This document shows positions 25,464 to 34,866 of a DNA stretch of 64,000 nt, in pieces. The DNA comes from an uncultured Ignavibacteria bacterium (GTDB lineage Bacteria; Bacteroidota; Ignavibacteria; SZUA-365), in assembly GCA_913061095.1 (NCBI GenBank), contig CAJXVM010000008.1, positions 62,001-126,000 on the forward strand. Reading direction: 5' to 3'. Each line of letters starts with the position of its first letter. The stretch's first letter is position 1. The notes beneath the pieces are model-generated. The model saw only the letters and a program-made list of their open reading frames with translations. It did not search any database and was not told the origin of the DNA. A program made the translations under genes and the position numbers.

Positions 25464-28298
25464 TCAGTCGGTCGGCGGTGGTGGCGGTGGTGCAGGGGGA
25501 ACGAATGCGCCCGGGAAGAGCAGCACGCGCTCGAATTCCGGGAAGGCCCCCGGGGCGAACGACTGCACAATCATCTGCAGCACCGCCTCGGTGCTGACCT
25601 TCGCAAAGTAGCCGCGACCGGGACGCAGCATCCCGCCCGCCGGCTCCACATACCCGAGATCCGGGTGGTAACCGTAGATGGCGACCAGGGCGTCCGACGG
25701 ACTGCTTTCCATCATTGACAGCGGAACGGGACCACTCGGCGGCCCGATAAGATTCCAGCCGCCGTATTCGTCCTGCAGCGTCATATCCAGCGCCGTCTGG
25801 TACGATCCACTGACGACGACGGAATCATCGCTCGGGAACTTGATCCAGTAGCCCTTGCCGATTTCCATTTCCTCGACCTCTACGTATCCCTCGTCAGGAA
25901 CGTACTCATATGCGCTGCCGACGGCGTCAGGAAAGATATCCGCAATGTTCGCGGAACTGAGCGGCAAAGGAAGTGAGACGAGATTCCATCCCTCGACGTA
26001 ACGAACCTTGATTTCACCGCGCAGTCCCTCTGCGGTGAAATCCACTCCGCTCTGATCTGCCGAGAGTCCGTTGAATGTCCGCGAAGCGGGAGTGAAATCA
26101 TAGTATGCGCTGCTGGGGGCGAGACTGTAATCGCCCGGCACAAGACCGGAAATGCTGTACACGCCGTCAGCATCGGTGAATGCCTCGCTGTTCTTCGTCC
26201 CTACGACGACCATGCGCACGCCGGGCGCGGGAGCACCGAAGGCGTCCCTGACAGTGCCGGAAATCTCGTAAGAGACCGCCGGTACGACATTACAGATGAT
26301 GTTGACCAGCACGCCGGCGTTGGCCGCATTGCCTCCGATAGTGACGTTGTCACTGTAGCTGCCGAGCGGCAGCTGCGTGTTGTTGATTTCAACGCGTATC
26401 GAATCCTCGTTCCCCGTGCCAGTCGAAGGAGTGAGGTCATACCACTGTGCCGATCCACGCGTCGCCGTCCATGACAGCGTCTTTCCGCCCGTGTTGCGCA
26501 GATGAATGTACCGCGGATCCGGGGCGGGACCGTTCTCGTACATGGTAAAAATCAACTGACGCGGATTCACTTCCATCAGCGGGACGGGATCCTCGATCAC
26601 AAAGGCCTTGCTCTGAACGGCAGGCAGTGACGCCGAAGGCGGATGAATGCGGATGACGGCGTTGTTTGTCGGCGGACCGGTTACCTGCCAGTCGAAACTG
26701 CCGCCGGAGGCCGGCACCGATGGAGCGAGCACCTCCGAGAAGGTCTGCCCGCCGTCCCGCGACAGCTCGATACGCACGTTGATCAGTCCGGACGCGGTCC
26801 AGAGATTTTTCTCTGTTTCGCCGATCTGCCAGCGCTCTCCGCCGATGGGAGACACCAGCGTCAGCGACGGGGGCGAGGGCAGTCCGGACGCATCGGCAAA
26901 ATACGCCTGAGACGAATTGCGAAAGCTGCCCGTGCCGTGGTAATTATTGCCGGACCGATCGAGATCATCACCGTGGAAACGGTATGCCGCAACGAGTCCG
27001 CTGCGGGGACCGTTGAATTCCATGCGGTGGTGATCCCCGATTTCGTGATCGCTGCGCGCGGTGTTCCAGATGCGCACCTCGTCGATGCCGCCGCTGAATC
27101 CAAACGCCGTCTGCCCCGTCGATTGAATGTCGGCAGAACCGATCAGCACATCCTCCTTGATGGCCGAGCCTGTCTGCGAGTAGCTCTTCGTGCCGGCAGG
27201 CAGGCCATTGATGAATATCGCGGCCTTGTGCGAGCTGCCGCTGCCTTCGAACCGTGCGGCAACATGTGTCCATGTATTGAGGGAAATCGTCGAACTGCTC
27301 TCCAGCGCATTCTGCCAGTCGCCGTTGGGGACGAAGCGTACACGATTGTTCTTCTTGTTCAATCCCAGCCAGTACAGCCAGCGATTGTTGTTGTATGAGC
27401 CCTTTGTGATAAAGGTCTGGTACAGCGAGCTGCCACCGTTCGGGGCGGGCCGCACCCAGCATTCCAACGTGTAGTTCTGCGTGAGATTCAGTGCCGAGCG
27501 GCTGGGGATGGTCACATGATCACCGCGGTCGGGACCGTTGGTCACGATCAGGGACATACGATCATAATGCGATGGATCCGGCGTCTGCGCGTACGACACA
27601 CTGCCGACATTGCTGCCGTTGTGGCCGTTGACGGCGCCCCGGGCATTTCCGTTCAGGCGCCATGCTTCCTGCATGAATCGACCGTGCAGTCCGCCGCCCA
27701 TCGCCCAGGGCACGCGATACAGCATGCCGACCGCAGTGGAGAAATCGACCTCCACCCGCCAGATGCGCACCTCGTCGATGCCTCCGATCCAGTAATCGGT
27801 CGGGCCGCTGTTGTCACGATCCGCCCCGATGCGCAGATCGAAATACCCGTAGCCGAGATAGCTTTGCTTCGTCTTGATCTGCCGATCGAGACGGCCATTG
27901 ATATAGAATTTCATCTCGTTTCCGCTGGCGTTGTAACTGACTCCGACATGCGTCCACGTGTTCAGCGGAATGGTGCTGTTGCTTTCATCGTAGAACGTCG
28001 GATTCGCGTAGAAACGCAGCTTGCGCTGTGCGTTGAGTCCGAACCAGTATGCCGATACGTGCCGGTCGTTTCCAACAATGCACATCAGTTGTCCTGACTG
28101 CGTCGGACGCACCCAGGCGTCAATGCTGATCGCCCCTGAGGCGACGATATCGTCATTGAAGGTGGCATTATAGGGGATGGAGATGTATGATGAACCGGTC
28201 AGCTGCAATGATGCGTTTTCTGACGCATAGTTCTGCGCCCCTGCCAGGACCGGCAGCAGCAAAAGCAACACAGGGATGAACAGTCGTGTACATTTCAT
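25464..28298 (-). CDS. Secreted protein with two LamG domains and a carboxypeptidase-regulatory-like domain; no sorting domain
   Basis: A 944-aa exported protein with signal peptide MKCTRLFIPVLLLLLPVLAG. Two LamG/concanavalin-like domains lie at about residues 30-210 and 245-435 (IDAWVRPTQSGQLMCIVGND; LECWVRPAPNGGSSLYQTF; both with GGIDEVRIW). Then come an Ig-like domain with SPIGGERWQIGE, a BACON-like region (about 580-670) and a CarboxypepD_reg-like domain (ISGTVRDAFGAPAPGVRMVV) at about 675-755. A duplicated GWNL...GKGYW module follows at about 765-925 that also occurs in the metalloprotease gene two genes upstream. Unusually, it ends in a proline run (PPAPPPPPPTD) with no T9SS sorting domain. 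It is the third gene of an operon. Ligand unknown; LamG suggests carbohydrate or protein binding. Confidence 0.8.
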   Translation of the reverse strand: MKCTRLFIPVLLLLLPVLAGAQNYASENASLQLTGSSYISIPYNATFNDDIVASGAISIDAWVRPTQSGQLMCIVGNDRHVSAYWFGLNAQRKLRFYANPTFYDESNSTIPLNTWTHVGVSYNASGNEMKFYINGRLDRQIKTKQSYLGYGYFDLRIGADRDNSGPTDYWIGGIDEVRIWRVEVDFSTAVGMLYRVPWAMGGGLHGRFMQEAWRLNGNARGAVNGHNGSNVGSVSYAQTPDPSHYDRMSLIVTNGPDRGDHVTIPSRSALNLTQNYTLECWVRPAPNGGSSLYQTFITKGSYNNNRWLYWLGLNKKNNRVRFVPNGDWQNALESSSTISLNTWTHVAARFEGSGSSHKAAIFINGLPAGTKSYSQTGSAIKEDVLIGSADIQSTGQTAFGFSGGIDEVRIWNTARSDHEIGDHHRMEFNGPRSGLVAAYRFHGDDLDRSGNNYHGTGSFRNSSQAYFADASGLPSPPSLTLVSPIGGERWQIGETEKNLWTASGLINVRIELSRDGGQTFSEVLAPSVPASGGSFDWQVTGPPTNNAVIRIHPPSASLPAVQSKAFVIEDPVPLMEVNPRQLIFTMYENGPAPDPRYIHLRNTGGKTLSWTATRGSAQWYDLTPSTGTGNEDSIRVEINNTQLPLGSYSDNVTIGGNAANAGVLVNIICNVVPAVSYEISGTVRDAFGAPAPGVRMVVVGTKNSEAFTDADGVYSISGLVPGDYSLAPSSAYYDFTPASRTFNGLSADQSGVDFTAEGLRGEIKVRYVEGWNLVSLPLPLSSANIADIFPDAVGSAYEYVPDEGYVEVEEMEIGKGYWIKFPSDDSVVVSGSYQTALDMTLQDEYGGWNLIGPPSGPVPLSMMESSPSDALVAIYGYHPDLGYVEPAGGMLRPGRGYFAKVSTEAVLQMIVQSFAPGAFPEFERVLLFPGAFVPPAPPPPPPTD

Positions 28299-28339
28299 GG
28301 TATCCTGTCTCTCTCTTTCTGCGATGGGAAGCGGACATC

Positions 28340-28360
28340 CGCGGGACAGACCGTCCCGCG
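28340..28360. repeat. GC-rich hairpin between two operon genes
   Basis: 8-bp arms CGCGGGAC/GTCCCGCG with a 5-base loop in the 92-base gap between the small T9SS cargo gene and the LamG gene. No T-run follows on the minus strand; perhaps an RNA-stabilising or partial-termination hairpin. Confidence 0.55.
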
Positions 28361-28390
28361 AATATCCACAGGTTCAGAATGAACGTGCCG

Positions 28391-29479
28391 CTATTTCAGC
28401 AGCGTCATGGAGTTGCTGAGAACCGCATTTCCGGCACGCAGCGTGTACGTGTAGATGCCGCCCGGCAGTGCGGAGGCGTCAAATCGCACGCGCTGTACCC
28501 CGCTGTTCATCTCAAGCGAGGACGAAAGATCCATCACCTCCCTGCCGAGCAGATCATGGATTTTCAACGTCGCAGGTGCGCCCCTGTACCCGCTCCCGAG
28601 ATCAAGCTCGATCACGGTGGAAGGATTAAAGGGATTCGGATAGTTCTGACTCAGCCAGACTCCGTTGGTCGCAGGGACGTCTTCCACGCCGACGACCATT
28701 TCCATCTGCACCGGAACATCGAGGCTGGCGTTGTACACCTGCGACCGCACGCGAATCGTTGCCTGATACGTACCGACAGGCAGACGCTGCGTGTTGACGG
28801 AAACGGCGACGGTCTGTTCACCCTCCCCGTAGCCGGGGATGATCGTCAGCCAGTCCGCATCCGTATCCAGTACCCACGAGGCACCGGGGTCGCCCTCCGG
28901 CGAGATCGTGAGAGCCTTCGTCGGAGGCGGGTCGTTGTTGTTGACCATGAACGTCAGCGGACTCGGCGATGCCGCATAGCGCAGCGGCGCCGGATCGTAG
29001 CCGATCTCGATCACGAACTGCCCGGTCATGAATTGCGATTCGACGCTCGACTGCCCGCTCATGTCCTCCCCGTCGATCGTCAGACCGGTGATGCGGCCGG
29101 GGAGCGGATCGGTCCAGCGCAGCGTGACACCCGAAGCGTTCACTCCCGCCTGGTAGGAAATCGTGTACCGCTCGCTGGCGGGTGATGACGGGAAAGGACG
29201 ATAGTCGGCAAGCGAACCGAGTCCCAGCTGGGAAGTCCCGGGCGTGCTGATCAGACGGGCATCGAAAATCTCGTTGGGCGGCTGGGGAGGCAGCTCGGCC
29301 TCCTCCAGTCCCTGATCGATTCCTGTTGTCGCGCCTTCACGAACGCCGGCGGCGAGACGCTGACTGCGTCCCTCACCGTTGTCGACAAAAAATTCGAGCG
29401 TGACGCCGCGGTACTCCTGCGCGGCCGCGTTCGCGGCCAGCAGCAGGATACCGATGATGAATATGCGTGTGTATTTCAT
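28391..29479 (-). CDS. Secreted BACON-like protein with T9SS sorting domain
   Basis: A 362-aa exported protein. Signal peptide MKYTRIFIIGILLLAANAAA resembles those of its two operon neighbours. The middle has an unassigned region, then a BACON-like domain at about 170-255 (WVLDTDADWLTIIPGYGEGE, followed by PVGTYQATIRV). The C-terminal 85 residues start with LSQNYPNPFNPSTVIELDL and include KIHDLLGREVMDLSS and GIYTYTLRAGN, a textbook T9SS type A sorting domain. GAGGAG precedes the ATG. It sits 13 bases after the metalloprotease gene. Role unknown; BACON domains often bind carbohydrate or mucin. Confidence 0.85.
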   Translation of the reverse strand: MKYTRIFIIGILLLAANAAAQEYRGVTLEFFVDNGEGRSQRLAAGVREGATTGIDQGLEEAELPPQPPNEIFDARLISTPGTSQLGLGSLADYRPFPSSPASERYTISYQAGVNASGVTLRWTDPLPGRITGLTIDGEDMSGQSSVESQFMTGQFVIEIGYDPAPLRYAASPSPLTFMVNNNDPPPTKALTISPEGDPGASWVLDTDADWLTIIPGYGEGEQTVAVSVNTQRLPVGTYQATIRVRSQVYNASLDVPVQMEMVVGVEDVPATNGVWLSQNYPNPFNPSTVIELDLGSGYRGAPATLKIHDLLGREVMDLSSSLEMNSGVQRVRFDASALPGGIYTYTLRAGNAVLSNSMTLLK

Positions 29480-29491
29480 TGTGAGCTCCTC

Positions 29492-32400
29492 TTACTTGAC
29501 AATCGTCAGTGTACGCGATACGACACCTTCCGCCGTCTCGAGGCGGTAGGTGTACATGCCGGGCGGCACCGCCGCACCGGCATCGTCTGTTCCGTCCCAT
29601 GTCACATAACGGCTTCCGCCGGACTGACTGCCCTGCACGAGCGTGCGGACCTGACGTCCGAGCATGTCATACACCGTCAGTCGTACCATACCATCCTGCG
29701 ACAGTGTGTACGGAATGACGGTGGATGCCGCCGTCCGGAAGGGATTCGGATAATTGCTGCCGAGCACGATGGAGGCCTCGGCAGGACGCACGCTGCTGTT
29801 CAGTTTCAGCATGCGCGTGCCACTGACATCGAGAATGAGGTGATCGCCGGCAGTGCCATCGAACGTGTGCAGCAAACGGCCGTCTTCGTCGCGCACCGTA
29901 ATGTCGATGCGGTCGGATGCGACGGGCGTCGACAGCACGTGACGTCCGCTGCCCTGAATGCGGATGGTGCTTTCACCCGGGAACACGAACGCGCTCTGCT
30001 CGGACGTACGCACGTCCAGCGCTCCGGCCGGCGGCGCCGCGGGCAGTGCGAGAACACCGCGCGTCTCGGCGGCGACTTCCGTACCTGCCAGGTAGAGCCT
30101 GCGCGACTGGCCGTCCGCATTCTCCAGTGACAGCATGCCGGCCAGGTCGAGACCTGCAACGGCCTTGCTGTATGCCGTCGCACCACCGCCGTTTGAACCG
30201 CCGGTGAAACCACTGATACTGATGCCCAGCTTGGTGTCGGGATTCACGCGCACCCAGTACCCCTTGCCGGGCTGGATCTGCGTCGGGATGATATATCCCT
30301 GCGAGGGATCCCAGCCGAAAATGGACTGCAGTCCGCCGGAGGGATCCTGCGCAATGGAGGATACATCGACGGGCTGGTACAGCGATCCGATCATATTCCA
30401 TCCGTAGCCGTAGGGCTCACCGACACCGCTGAGGTCCGTCCACTCGAAGCTCGGCTTCGAGAGTCCGATCATGACCTCTTCCATGGCGTCAGCCTTCAGC
30501 CAGTACCCGCGGCCGAGCTGCATGTCAGACACGGCATCGTACTGCCCGGCGTCGGTGTCGAACTGGTACATGATGAAATTCGGATCTCCGAGCAGCGACA
30601 CAACACTGGGGTTCTGCAGCTGCAATGGCGTGGAGACCATTTCCCAGTCGCCGGATGTCCGGAACACAAAGCGCTCGGGATCGCCGTCACCATCGGGGAT
30701 CGGCGGATCAAGCGGCACTCTCGTTGTGTCGTTGACCTGGTCTTCATCCTCATTGTCCGTCACGATGACGACCTCGCGATCACGCTCCGGATTGTCGGGA
30801 TCCATGCAGATGCGGTAGATCAGCAATGAATCGCGCTGAATGATGTTGCTCACCTGCGTCGGACGCATCGCGCCGCTGCTCTCACGCTGCATCAGCTTCA
30901 GGTTGAAGGGATTGAAGTATGGACGCAGGTCGCCCGTCCGACGATCACGGATCTTGAGCTTCAGGTCAACACAGGGCCAGTTCTCCTTGTCCATACCGTC
31001 GGGAATGACGACCACCTCGTTTTCCTTGGTGGGCTCGGGACACTCGGGTTCCGTCACTTCGACGGTAAAGATGTAGCGTCCCGCGTCGCTGAAGGTATGG
31101 CTCGTTTCCGTGCGCATGTCGATCTCACCCGGCACACCCTGGATCTTCAGCGTATAGCTCGCTGCGGGTGACGCGGACGGCGCGCCCCAGGTCATGGTCA
31201 CGGGTTCGGTCGACCCGGTCTGCACCTGTCCCTGGAAGGTATGCGTCGATTTGATCGCACGGATATCCGTCAGGCTGCCCTGCGAATTGGGGATATTAAG
31301 CCAGCGAATGTCGAATGCCGTGGGAGGCGGCACAGGCGGCAGGTCGGTCTGTCCCGGCTCGAGTCCGTCTCCGGCGCCCGCCTGCATGCCGTACTGCAGC
31401 GCGACCTCGTTCTGCCGCGCGTTGCGGAACAGGATCTCATGCTCCCAGCGGCTCATGGGTTCGGGCACACATGGTTTCGGACGATAGTATGCGATCAGCT
31501 TTTTGCTGCGCCACATGGTGACGTTGATGGGATTGGTAGTCGCAGTCGTATCACCGCCCCATCCCACGAATTCATATCCTTCCGGAGCGGTTGCCGTGGC
31601 CGTCAGGGATGAACCGATGGATGTGGACTGACGGTCATCGATCGGACCATCCGGCCCCTCGGGATGAATGACGACGAGTTCTGCGACACCATTGCTGATG
31701 GGTTCGATGATCGGAAACACCTGGTACTCCTTCGACTCGGTGTTCGGTCCGATATTGACCTGCGCGGGATTATCCTGCAGGGTGCCGAAATCACCACCGA
31801 AACCCTGGAAGGAATATCCGGGAGGCACCTGGTAGTACATATTGATGCTCTGGGCACTTGACTTGCTGATGCCCTCGCGAAACAGTTCATAGCGCGGATG
31901 CGGCCGCATGATGATCTGGCCGGGGAAGGGATGCGTGAATTTCAGCTTCACGCAGTCCGTACAGAGCTCCGGCAGCTTGAACCCGGGATTGATCCTCTCG
32001 CGAACCACTTCGATCTCATATTCCCCGAAAGAGAAGTATCCTTCGTTCGGATGCACCAGATCATTCCAGGCACCTCCTGAAACCTCCGACTCCACCTTGA
32101 CGATGTATTCGCCATCCGATGTCAGTGCCAGATGATGCACACCGCTGGAAACCCAGGCATGTGTATGTGTATTCGTACCGACGCGCTGTGCCCGGAATTT
32201 CGGTTCAAAGTCCGAACCATCCTTCACCCGGAGTTTCAGCATCAGACGCTCGCCGAATACCGTGGAACTCACATCGATCACTGTAATCCGGAAATAATCC
32301 CACTGGGGGACATTGAATGTGAACTCACCGATAAGGGGCTGCAACGCGATACCGCCTTCAACCGTGTACGGCTCCATGCCCGGACCTGAAGAACTGAGTA

Positions 32401-34570
32401 CCTTCGGATTACTGAGCGGATTCGGTTCGTTGGCATCCGCGCAGTAGACAGTGTCAATCGGCGTCGTCGGTCGCGTCGTGATACTTGCCTCGTTCGACGG
32501 ATTCCCGCGATTGTTGTTGAAATCACCGACAACGCGGAAGTTGTATGAGCGGAAAGGCTGGATGTCGGTCTTTCCGGGACCGGACGCATTGGGGACAGCA
32601 AGTATCAGCAAACCGGTCCACTGTCCGATGCCGACGCGTGACGGTCCTCCCAGATAATGATTGCCGTCGAGTTCCCGCCAGTTGCCCGGCGAGGCTTCAT
32701 ACTCGACAATCGTCCTGGCATCGTTCATGTTGAACTTGTTCCGCCACTTCAGGGCGATGGCCGGAGGCGGCGACCCGCCGCCGCTCGCGGTGGCAAAGTG
32801 CGCCGAAAGGCTGTTGTTGGCTGCGAAGATGTCGGGTGGATCGTCCGTATAGACCGCTTCGACATCGGTTACCGGATTGGACTGCGTCGATGTCAGCGCA
32901 TAGGAGGGAAGCTCGTTTGCGTAAATGTCAATGGTGGTACTCGCACCGCTCTCGCGCTCCACACGCCAGTGTGAGAAATACCAGCGCTTGCCGCTGCGGA
33001 GGAAACTTTCATCAGCGATGACACGGTGACAATACCAGTAACTCATCGGGACGCCGATCGGCGTTGTCATCGAGCGGCCTCCCCACGGGTCGCAGTTCTT
33101 GAACTCCAGCTCCGCACCCGACGGCTGGCTTGTAAACATCCGCACGGGCACTGCCTGCCCGGCATTGATCACACCGGTGTGCACGGCGGTCGCGAGGCTG
33201 CTGCCTCCGGTGTAGTTGCCTTTCATGATGCCTTCCCAGCCGCGCATGTCTCCGGACCGTCCCCACGCCGGCTGCTCGGCCTGACAGTTCACATTCGGCA
33301 TACCGCGATAGCTCCATCCGCAGTTATCGTTCGGATATTCATCCGGTGCGCCCCAGAGGTGCCCCATTTCATGCGCGATGACATTGCGCCGCGGAGCATT
33401 GAAGGGATTGTCCCCCGAATACCGCGTATCCATCTGGAACCACACGCCCAGCCTGTCGCCGTTGCCGTAGATGATCGAAAATGCGCGTGGCCAGATACTC
33501 TCATCGCCGGAGGGCTTATAGGCGATGTATCCCATGATCGACTCATCGGCGTTATAGGTGTCACGCATGGTCTCGTTGTAGAACCAGCCATACTCGTAAT
33601 CGTCGTTGAAGTTACTCCACTCCGGCGGCTTGTTCGAACCGGTGATGTTAATCACCTTGCTGACAGTCTGACGGATGAAGGCACTTGACCCGATATCGCC
33701 GGGTTCCCCGTTCACCTGGGTAACCATGTGATACGGTGAATAGAGTTTCCAGAGGGTCGTGATGCTCTTGCCGTACCGTCCCACGAACGACGACCAGAAA
33801 TTTATGCCCGCAATGTAGAGGCTGCGATAGCGGGTGTATACGGTATTGTCCCAGTTCCAGCTGCCGGTGCCGGATTTGCTTTCGAGGAAAAAACTGGTGT
33901 GCACGATATATCCGCGCACCGCAGAAGCACGGTCAAACTCATATCCGCCCTCCTGCATGAGCATCCCGTGATCCAGCGCGGGGATGCCGCTGCTGATCTG
34001 CCGGTCGGGAAGCATGTCGGTCGTCTCGACCATGACGCACTCCATCCCATGCCGATGCTTGAGTTTTTCCTCGATGTCCTGTGCGCTCTGACGAATCTGT
34101 TCGCGATCCGCTTCCGTCAGCGGACGCTTGATGAAGTCAAGATACTCCACGATGGCGCGGTCGGCGTCGTTCTCCGCAGTCATCGTTTGATTGGGATCGC
34201 GGTTGCGATCGAATTCGGCCGAGGAATACGAGACCGAGCGCACGCCGAAGGAAGCGCCAACCGCCGACTGGATTTCCGTCTCCAGCACGGCGTCTTTTGA
34301 TGCCGGTGGCACCCAGGCGAGCATGCGCCGCGGCGAGGTAATGATGGAAACAAGCGCGCCGTTGCGAACCAGCGCATCTCGCAGGTCGATGGCCTGGTTG
34401 AAATCCTCGCAGGTGGTCTCGACAACGGCGAGATGCTCGTTATACGCCTCGATTCCCGCTGCGGCGGGATCGGGGGGAACATATCCCGGCTGCGGCGCCT
34501 GTGCGAATAGGGGCCCGGCCAGGATAACACATGCCAGCAGAATCAGCTGAATGCGTATCGTGTATTTCAT
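29492..34570 (-). CDS. Giant secreted zinc metalloprotease with T9SS sorting domain
   Basis: A 1692-aa exported protein with signal peptide (MKYTIRIQLILLACVILAG, then PLFAQ). A propeptide-like region covers about 25-200. The catalytic domain has HEMGHLWGAPDE at 400-411, an HExxHxxGxxD zinc site (His400, His404, Asp410, Glu401 as base). Later parts include a divergent InlB-like repeat (EGYEFVGWGGDTTATTNPIN, about 1060-1090), and a duplicated GW-N...GRGYW/GKGYW module at about 1355-1500 shared with the LamG protein. The last 85 residues (LGSNYPNPFRTAASTVIPYT ... DMLGRQVRTL ... GMYTYRLETAEG) are a sorting domain. The start was moved to 34570 from a longer frame because the signal peptide begins there, with GGAAGGA upstream. 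It is the first gene of a three-gene operon. Peptidase family not firmly assigned; the catalytic residues are complete. Confidence 0.85.
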   Translation of the reverse strand: MKYTIRIQLILLACVILAGPLFAQAPQPGYVPPDPAAAGIEAYNEHLAVVETTCEDFNQAIDLRDALVRNGALVSIITSPRRMLAWVPPASKDAVLETEIQSAVGASFGVRSVSYSSAEFDRNRDPNQTMTAENDADRAIVEYLDFIKRPLTEADREQIRQSAQDIEEKLKHRHGMECVMVETTDMLPDRQISSGIPALDHGMLMQEGGYEFDRASAVRGYIVHTSFFLESKSGTGSWNWDNTVYTRYRSLYIAGINFWSSFVGRYGKSITTLWKLYSPYHMVTQVNGEPGDIGSSAFIRQTVSKVINITGSNKPPEWSNFNDDYEYGWFYNETMRDTYNADESIMGYIAYKPSGDESIWPRAFSIIYGNGDRLGVWFQMDTRYSGDNPFNAPRRNVIAHEMGHLWGAPDEYPNDNCGWSYRGMPNVNCQAEQPAWGRSGDMRGWEGIMKGNYTGGSSLATAVHTGVINAGQAVPVRMFTSQPSGAELEFKNCDPWGGRSMTTPIGVPMSYWYCHRVIADESFLRSGKRWYFSHWRVERESGASTTIDIYANELPSYALTSTQSNPVTDVEAVYTDDPPDIFAANNSLSAHFATASGGGSPPPAIALKWRNKFNMNDARTIVEYEASPGNWRELDGNHYLGGPSRVGIGQWTGLLILAVPNASGPGKTDIQPFRSYNFRVVGDFNNNRGNPSNEASITTRPTTPIDTVYCADANEPNPLSNPKVLSSSGPGMEPYTVEGGIALQPLIGEFTFNVPQWDYFRITVIDVSSTVFGERLMLKLRVKDGSDFEPKFRAQRVGTNTHTHAWVSSGVHHLALTSDGEYIVKVESEVSGGAWNDLVHPNEGYFSFGEYEIEVVRERINPGFKLPELCTDCVKLKFTHPFPGQIIMRPHPRYELFREGISKSSAQSINMYYQVPPGYSFQGFGGDFGTLQDNPAQVNIGPNTESKEYQVFPIIEPISNGVAELVVIHPEGPDGPIDDRQSTSIGSSLTATATAPEGYEFVGWGGDTTATTNPINVTMWRSKKLIAYYRPKPCVPEPMSRWEHEILFRNARQNEVALQYGMQAGAGDGLEPGQTDLPPVPPPTAFDIRWLNIPNSQGSLTDIRAIKSTHTFQGQVQTGSTEPVTMTWGAPSASPAASYTLKIQGVPGEIDMRTETSHTFSDAGRYIFTVEVTEPECPEPTKENEVVVIPDGMDKENWPCVDLKLKIRDRRTGDLRPYFNPFNLKLMQRESSGAMRPTQVSNIIQRDSLLIYRICMDPDNPERDREVVIVTDNEDEDQVNDTTRVPLDPPIPDGDGDPERFVFRTSGDWEMVSTPLQLQNPSVVSLLGDPNFIMYQFDTDAGQYDAVSDMQLGRGYWLKADAMEEVMIGLSKPSFEWTDLSGVGEPYGYGWNMIGSLYQPVDVSSIAQDPSGGLQSIFGWDPSQGYIIPTQIQPGKGYWVRVNPDTKLGISISGFTGGSNGGGATAYSKAVAGLDLAGMLSLENADGQSRRLYLAGTEVAAETRGVLALPAAPPAGALDVRTSEQSAFVFPGESTIRIQGSGRHVLSTPVASDRIDITVRDEDGRLLHTFDGTAGDHLILDVSGTRMLKLNSSVRPAEASIVLGSNYPNPFRTAASTVIPYTLSQDGMVRLTVYDMLGRQVRTLVQGSQSGGSRYVTWDGTDDAGAAVPPGMYTYRLETAEGVVSRTLTIVK

Positions 34571-34724
34571 GTTCAATCCTTCCTTTGTGAAAAGTGGTTT
34601 GACTCGCTCAAGAGTATCAGGCTTCCGTGCACAACAGCAGTAACCATGAAAGCTGTCGTTCACATATCGTGTACCCCTCTCCGGGGTCTTGATACATCGT
34701 CTTGTTCAGATTGTCGTGCTCTAA

Positions 34725-34753
34725 AGTATACTAATTAGGATATACTTTGTCAA
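34725..34753 (-). promoter_or_regulatory. Consensus promoter of the metalloprotease operon
   Basis: Minus strand: TTGACA (34748-34753), 17-base spacer, TATACT (34725-34730). An 8-bp inverted repeat AAAGTATA/TATACTTT (34723-34730 and 34741-34748, 10 bases apart) covers the -10 and spacer and is a candidate operator. The transcript would have a leader of about 145 bases; a small hairpin (ACCCC/GGGGT, 34673-34687) lies in it. The rest of the gap 34571-34866 shows no gene. Confidence 0.8.
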
Positions 34754-34866
34754 GATTTCGGGGAACACGGGGCGGACCAGGCTCGGAAGGAAATTGAACG
34801 CGTGGAGCTTCCCCCGGGTGGATTGAATTTTCTATCTTATCGGGGTTTCACATTGAACGGAGACGC

